A stretch of DNA of 10,340 nucleotides, from positions 1-10,340 of the forward strand of contig CASEYA010000126.1 in the NCBI GenBank assembly GCA_949291975.1, given 5' to 3'. Position 1 is the first letter of the stretch, and every line of letters starts with the position of its first letter. The DNA is from an uncultured Christensenella sp. (GTDB lineage Bacteria; Bacillota; Clostridia; Christensenellales; UBA1242). Shown here one piece after another: positions 7,512 to 10,340 of the stretch. Position numbers and translations under genes: made by a program. The notes below the pieces were generated by a model that saw only the letters and a list, made by a program, of their open reading frames with translations, did not search any database and had not been told where the DNA came from.

Positions 7512-7524
7512 TTGCTAACCTTTT

Positions 7525-7549
7525 AAAAATAGCCCTTGTCATAAGGGCT
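7525..7549 (-). terminator. Terminator-like hairpin between secF and recJ
   Basis: On the minus strand AGCCCTT (7543-7549) pairs with AAGGGCT (7531-7537) around the loop ATGAC, followed by AUUUUU. The 7-bp stem includes the last two bases of the secF stop codon, so it begins inside the coding region. The U tract runs straight into the recJ ribosome-binding site (AAAAGG). With no second promoter visible in the 37-base gap, it is probably a leaky terminator that lowers recJ expression relative to secDF. Confidence 0.7.
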
Positions 7550-8625
7550 TATTTTACAGGGTCTGCCGTTGTTTCAACAACTGGACTGCCCTTTTCTGTT
7601 TTTTGTATGTTCTGTGCTTTGAATCTTCTTTTGTCAAAGCGTGAATTTGTTATAATCTGAGCCCAAAGTGGTGCTGAAATAAAGATTGCTGCGTATGTTC
7701 CAACAACAAGTCCAAAGATAATTGGAATAATGAACTCTTGAATTGCTGATACGCCTATAATTGCAAGAACAATAACTGAAATTATGGTTGTAAGTGATGT
7801 ATAGAATGTTCTTGTCAAAGTTTCTCGAACAGAAATATCTGCAATTTCTTTGTTTGACTTGCCTGCAAGTGTTTCTTTTTTCATGTTTTCACGCACACGG
7901 TCAAACACAACAATGGTGTTGTTAACAGAGTAACCAAGAATGGTTATAAGTGCTGCAATAAATGCTGCGTTGATTTCTATTCTGAAGATAAGAACCAAAG
8001 CGCACATCAACAACACATCGTGGAACAAGGTTATGACCGCTGAAAGACCACCAACAAGGTCAAATCTTATTGCAACATAGATAAGAATCGCCACAATTGC
8101 AATTGCAAGTGCTAAAAATGAGTTTGTTAACAGTTCTCCTGTTGCACTTGCACTTTTTGTTTCTGCTGTTGTAACATTAAAGTCATTTGTTAAAATGGTT
8201 CCAAGTTGTCCTTCAAGTGCAAGTTGAATGGCCGAGTTAACTTCATTCATCTCATCAGTTGAAAGACCCTCAATATTTTGATATTGAAATTCAAAATATG
8301 CCTCTTCTCCTGAGCCAACAATTTGACTTCTTGCAATTCCTGTTGCAACACCGTTTTCACGAAGAACGCTTTCAATAGTGTTTTCAACTTGACCTCTGGT
8401 GCCCTCATTTTCAATTTGTGAACCAGTTTGAATTGTCATTATATTTCCACCAGTGAAATCAAGTCCAAGGTTAAAACCTATGGTGCAAAGAAGAATTACC
8501 CCAACAATAAAAATTGTTGCACTGAACATCCAGAAATATTTGCTTAGTTTTGATGGTTTAAATTTTTCACTCTTAAAGTAAGCCCCAATTTTAGAAGGTG
8601 CTTTTGTCTTGTTATTTTGCGTCAT
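7549..8625 (-). CDS. secF: Protein translocase subunit SecF
   Basis: A 358-residue partner of SecD; together they use the proton (or sodium) gradient to pull exported proteins out of the SecYEG channel. The RND-type layout is visible: TM1 about 30-50, an extracytoplasmic domain about 60-160 opening with GLDFTGG (54-60), then five more membrane helices between about 167 and 322. Family motifs are HDVLL (202-206), ITILGYSVNNTIVVFDRVREN (the segment starting at 227) and ETLTRTFYTSLTT (268-280), the last carrying the conserved Arg (R272). In the fourth helix the residue that is Asp in E. coli SecF (D213 of GYSLND) is Asn here (N236). The hydrophilic tail (327-358) is divergent. The ATG at 8623-8625 lies inside the end of secD, with a full AGGAGG nine bases upstream. 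secD and secF are separate, unlike the fused SecDF of B. subtilis. Confidence 0.96.
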   Translation of the reverse strand: MTQNNKTKAPSKIGAYFKSEKFKPSKLSKYFWMFSATIFIVGVILLCTIGFNLGLDFTGGNIMTIQTGSQIENEGTRGQVENTIESVLRENGVATGIARSQIVGSGEEAYFEFQYQNIEGLSTDEMNEVNSAIQLALEGQLGTILTNDFNVTTAETKSASATGELLTNSFLALAIAIVAILIYVAIRFDLVGGLSAVITLFHDVLLMCALVLIFRIEINAAFIAALITILGYSVNNTIVVFDRVRENMKKETLAGKSNKEIADISVRETLTRTFYTSLTTIISVIVLAIIGVSAIQEFIIPIIFGLVVGTYAAIFISAPLWAQIITNSRFDKRRFKAQNIQKTEKGSPVVETTADPVK

Positions 8626-9925
8626 TAAATGCCACCTCCTTTCTTAGAGAATAGAATTCAGCTTTATTTGGATTTAAAGCATAATACATATTTATAAGTG
8701 CTCTTGTTACAACAAGTGCCGTGAACATTGACACTGCCACACCAATGAAGAGTGTCATGGCGAATCCTTGAATTGAACCTGTGCCAAATATCATAAGAAT
8801 TATTGAAGCTATAAATGTTGTAATGTTTGAGTCTATGATTGCTGGCATACCTTTTCTAAATCCAGTTTTGATTGCTGTTGATAACCTCTTGCCTGTTGCA
8901 TATTCTTCTTTGATACGCTCAAAAATGATGATGTTTGCGTCAATTGCCATACCAATTGAAAGTATAATTCCAGCAATTCCTTCAAGAGTTAATTGAACAA
9001 ATGGAATTGCTTGAAGCAAGAACATAACAAAAATTACATAGAAGCAAAGTGCAAAACTTGCCATAAAGCCCATCATCTTATAACGCCAGCAAAGGAATGC
9101 AAATATCAAAATCATTCCAACAATACCCGCAATAAGACTGTATTTTAAAGCATCAACACCAAGTGTTGCACTGATAACTGATGTTTCACCCCAAGAGATG
9201 TCAACAGAAAATGTTCCACTCATAATTTGAAGAGCAAAATCTTCTGCACTTTCTTGGTCATAGCTTCCAGAAATAAATGTCGAACCACGAATGGCACTTT
9301 CTACTGTTGGTTGTGATATGAGTTCTCCATTTGAATAGATATAAATTTTTCCACCACCACTGGCTGCATCTGAGGTTAAATCATAGAAAAGTTGTTCTCC
9401 CTCGGCTGTAAACTCAACCACAACACCCCATTCTGGTGTGTTGTTACTGGAACTTGTTGTTTGATAACTTGCATAAACATTTCTGATGTTTTGACCAGTT
9501 ATAACCGCTTCGGCACCATCTTCATTGCTTAGTTTAAATTCAATTTTTGCTGGTGTTCCAATAAGGTTTAACACAGCCTCTGGGTCATCAATGTCTGGAA
9601 CTTCTACACGAATTTTTGAACCCTGCTGAATGGTTACCTGCGCCTCTGTGTAGCCTTCATCGGCTAAAATGTTTGAAAGTCTGGTTACTGTTGCGTTTAG
9701 TTGTGTGTTAAAATCTGCATCGCTTTCGCTGTCTTCAAGTGGGCTTGCATCACCAACAAGCAAAACACCGCCCTTGATGTCTAAGCCCAGTTTGATTGCG
9801 TTAGCGAAGCCGTTATATGTGTAATTTGTGAAAGGTATGTCAAATGTGCAAAATGTCAAGACAAAACCTAGAATCATAAACACAACTAAGAATATAAAAT
9901 TTTTTACTGCTGTTGGCTTGTTCAT
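8612..9925 (-). CDS. secD: Protein translocase subunit SecD
   Basis: A 437-residue SecD, shorter than the E. coli protein (about 615) and in the size range usual for Bacillota. TM1 (about 9-27) is followed by the LGLDIKGG motif (47-54) and a large extracytoplasmic domain (about 55-255) containing SQPTVESAI (204-212). Five more membrane helices lie between about 262 and 408. The key fourth-helix motif is intact: GMAIDANIIIFERIKEE (325-341), with the proton-relay aspartate D329, as is IDSNITT (364-370) and GTGSIQGFAMTL (381-392). The ATG at 9923-9925 has AAGAGGAG ten bases upstream and a strong promoter just beyond. The last 14 bases overlap secF, so the two proteins are probably made by coupled translation in similar amounts. 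Confidence 0.97.
   Translation of the reverse strand: MNKPTAVKNFIFLVVFMILGFVLTFCTFDIPFTNYTYNGFANAIKLGLDIKGGVLLVGDASPLEDSESDADFNTQLNATVTRLSNILADEGYTEAQVTIQQGSKIRVEVPDIDDPEAVLNLIGTPAKIEFKLSNEDGAEAVITGQNIRNVYASYQTTSSSNNTPEWGVVVEFTAEGEQLFYDLTSDAASGGGKIYIYSNGELISQPTVESAIRGSTFISGSYDQESAEDFALQIMSGTFSVDISWGETSVISATLGVDALKYSLIAGIVGMILIFAFLCWRYKMMGFMASFALCFYVIFVMFLLQAIPFVQLTLEGIAGIILSIGMAIDANIIIFERIKEEYATGKRLSTAIKTGFRKGMPAIIDSNITTFIASIILMIFGTGSIQGFAMTLFIGVAVSMFTALVVTRALINMYYALNPNKAEFYSLRKEVAFNDAK
8635..8640 (-). promoter_or_regulatory. Consensus Shine-Dalgarno of secF inside the secD coding end
   Basis: AGGAGG stands nine bases before the secF ATG, within the secD codons for the final residues. It is the strongest ribosome-binding site in the window and fixes the secF start despite the overlapping frames. 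Confidence 0.8.
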
Positions 9926-9954
9926 TAAAGCAAAACTCCTCTTAATATTTTTTT

Positions 9955-9983
9955 ATTATACCCGAAGATAGCAAGTTAGTCAA
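9955..9983 (-). promoter_or_regulatory. Sigma-A-type promoter of the secD-secF operon
   Basis: On the minus strand, -35 TTGACT (9978-9983), 17-base spacer, -10 a perfect TATAAT (9955-9960). Predicted start near 9948, with a leader of about 23 bases that includes the AAGAGGAG site. This is the best vegetative promoter match in the window and would also feed recJ and the HemZ-like gene by read-through. Confidence 0.8.
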
Positions 9984-10021
9984 TTGAAATTTAACAAAAA
10001 AATCTTCTTTTTTCTTAATTA

Positions 10022-10051
10022 TTGACAAAACTATCAATTTAAAAACATCAT
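10022..10051 (+). promoter_or_regulatory. Candidate promoter of the divergent membrane-protein gene
   Basis: A perfect TTGACA (10022-10027) is followed 18 bases later by CATCAT (10046-10051), a weak -10. It sits within a small inverted repeat, ATTGA (10021-10025) and TCAAT (10033-10037). Other AT-rich -10-like sequences (TATATT at 10063, TAGAAT at 10072) lack a good -35, so the assignment is uncertain. Confidence 0.35.
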
Positions 10052-10100
10052 ATTTGCTTTTTTATATTGCATAGAATAAATAAAAACAAGGAGAAAAGAT

Positions 10101-10340
10101 ATGGCAAACAGTTCAACTTTATCTGAAAACAAAAGAAATTCTGTGGTTTTAAATGTCATTAAAGGTGCATTTTGGGGGGTGGCTTTTTCGCTTGTTTGCG
10201 TTTTAATTTTTGCTTTTATTATAAAATTTACATCAATTTCAGAAAGTGCAATTCAACCTGTTAATCAAGTAATCAAAGGTGCAAGCATTTTGTTTGCTTG
10301 CTTTGTTGTAGGAAAAAAGATTAAACAAAACGGATGGCTT
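10101..10340 (+). CDS. TIGR04086/DUF3792-type small membrane protein (N-terminal part)
   Basis: The first 80 residues of the only plus-strand gene, which continues beyond the window. After a polar N-terminus rich in Ser, Asn and Lys come a long membrane helix (about 22-43), the TSISESAIQP segment (44-53), a second helix (about 58-71) ending in a Lys-rich turn, and NGWL (77-80). The pattern of helix, then T-S-[LI]-S-E-[ST]-A-I, then a second helix ending in GKKIxxxGWL is what I associate with the TIGR04086 family, small four-helix membrane proteins of unknown function in Bacillota. These are often near yajC, secD and secF, and the same neighbourhood here supports the call, although it is transcribed divergently from secD. 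The ATG is preceded by AAGGAG at seven bases. Confidence 0.75.
   Translation, partial: MANSSTLSENKRNSVVLNVIKGAFWGVAFSLVCVLIFAFIIKFTSISESAIQPVNQVIKGASILFACFVVGKKIKQNGWL

Noticed and set aside
1..10340. CRISPR arrays, insertion sequences, tRNA or toxin-antitoxin genes
   Set aside because: Looked for and not seen: no spaced direct repeats, no transposase-like frames, no tRNA cloverleaf, and all gaps between genes are under 200 bases.

Overview
The window is AT-rich and densely coding, and reads as ordinary chromosomal DNA of a low-G+C Bacillota, most likely a member of the Clostridia. Four things point there: the order rpsO-pnp-YlxY-type deacetylase-M16 peptidase known from Bacillus and Clostridia; separate secD and secF followed directly by recJ; a HemZ-like radical SAM protein near recJ; and a TIGR04086-type small membrane protein next to secD. 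I found no mobile element, CRISPR array, tRNA, rRNA or phage gene. Apart from the last, partial gene, everything is on the minus strand, so the transcripts are described from right to left.

Right part (about 5100-10340): a strong promoter (TTGACT-17-TATAAT) drives secD-secF, whose frames overlap by 14 bases. They encode the SecDF accessory subunits of the Sec translocon. A terminator-like hairpin begins at the secF stop codon. After it come recJ (single-strand DNA exonuclease with the long C-terminal extension of Gram-positive RecJ) and, 10 bases later, a divergent HemZ-like radical SAM protein. Upstream of secD, on the opposite strand, begins a DUF3792/TIGR04086-type membrane protein that runs off the window.

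Middle (about 1375-3930): rpsO has its own extended -10 promoter and a structured leader, a candidate S15 autoregulatory element. A 10-bp hairpin lies between rpsO and pnp, the position where other bacteria control and process this mRNA. pnp (polynucleotide phosphorylase, complete, all active-site motifs present) ends in a clear intrinsic terminator.

Left part (1-1290): a YlxY-type NodB-fold membrane-anchored protein whose first catalytic motif is degenerate, then a separately promoted M16 zinc peptidase of the MlpA/processing-protease type, cut by the window edge.

The genes cover protein export (SecDF, plus the two secreted or processing proteins by association), RNA decay (PNPase with S15) and DNA repair (RecJ). 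I do not see an undescribed multi-gene system. The points most worth a second look are the HemZ-like protein with a broken GGGTPT motif, the catalytically degenerate YlxY, the RNA structures around rpsO-pnp, an Asp-to-Asn change at a proton-relay position of SecF, and the direct joining of two conserved gene blocks (secDF-recJ-hemZ and rpsO-pnp-ylxY-mlpA).
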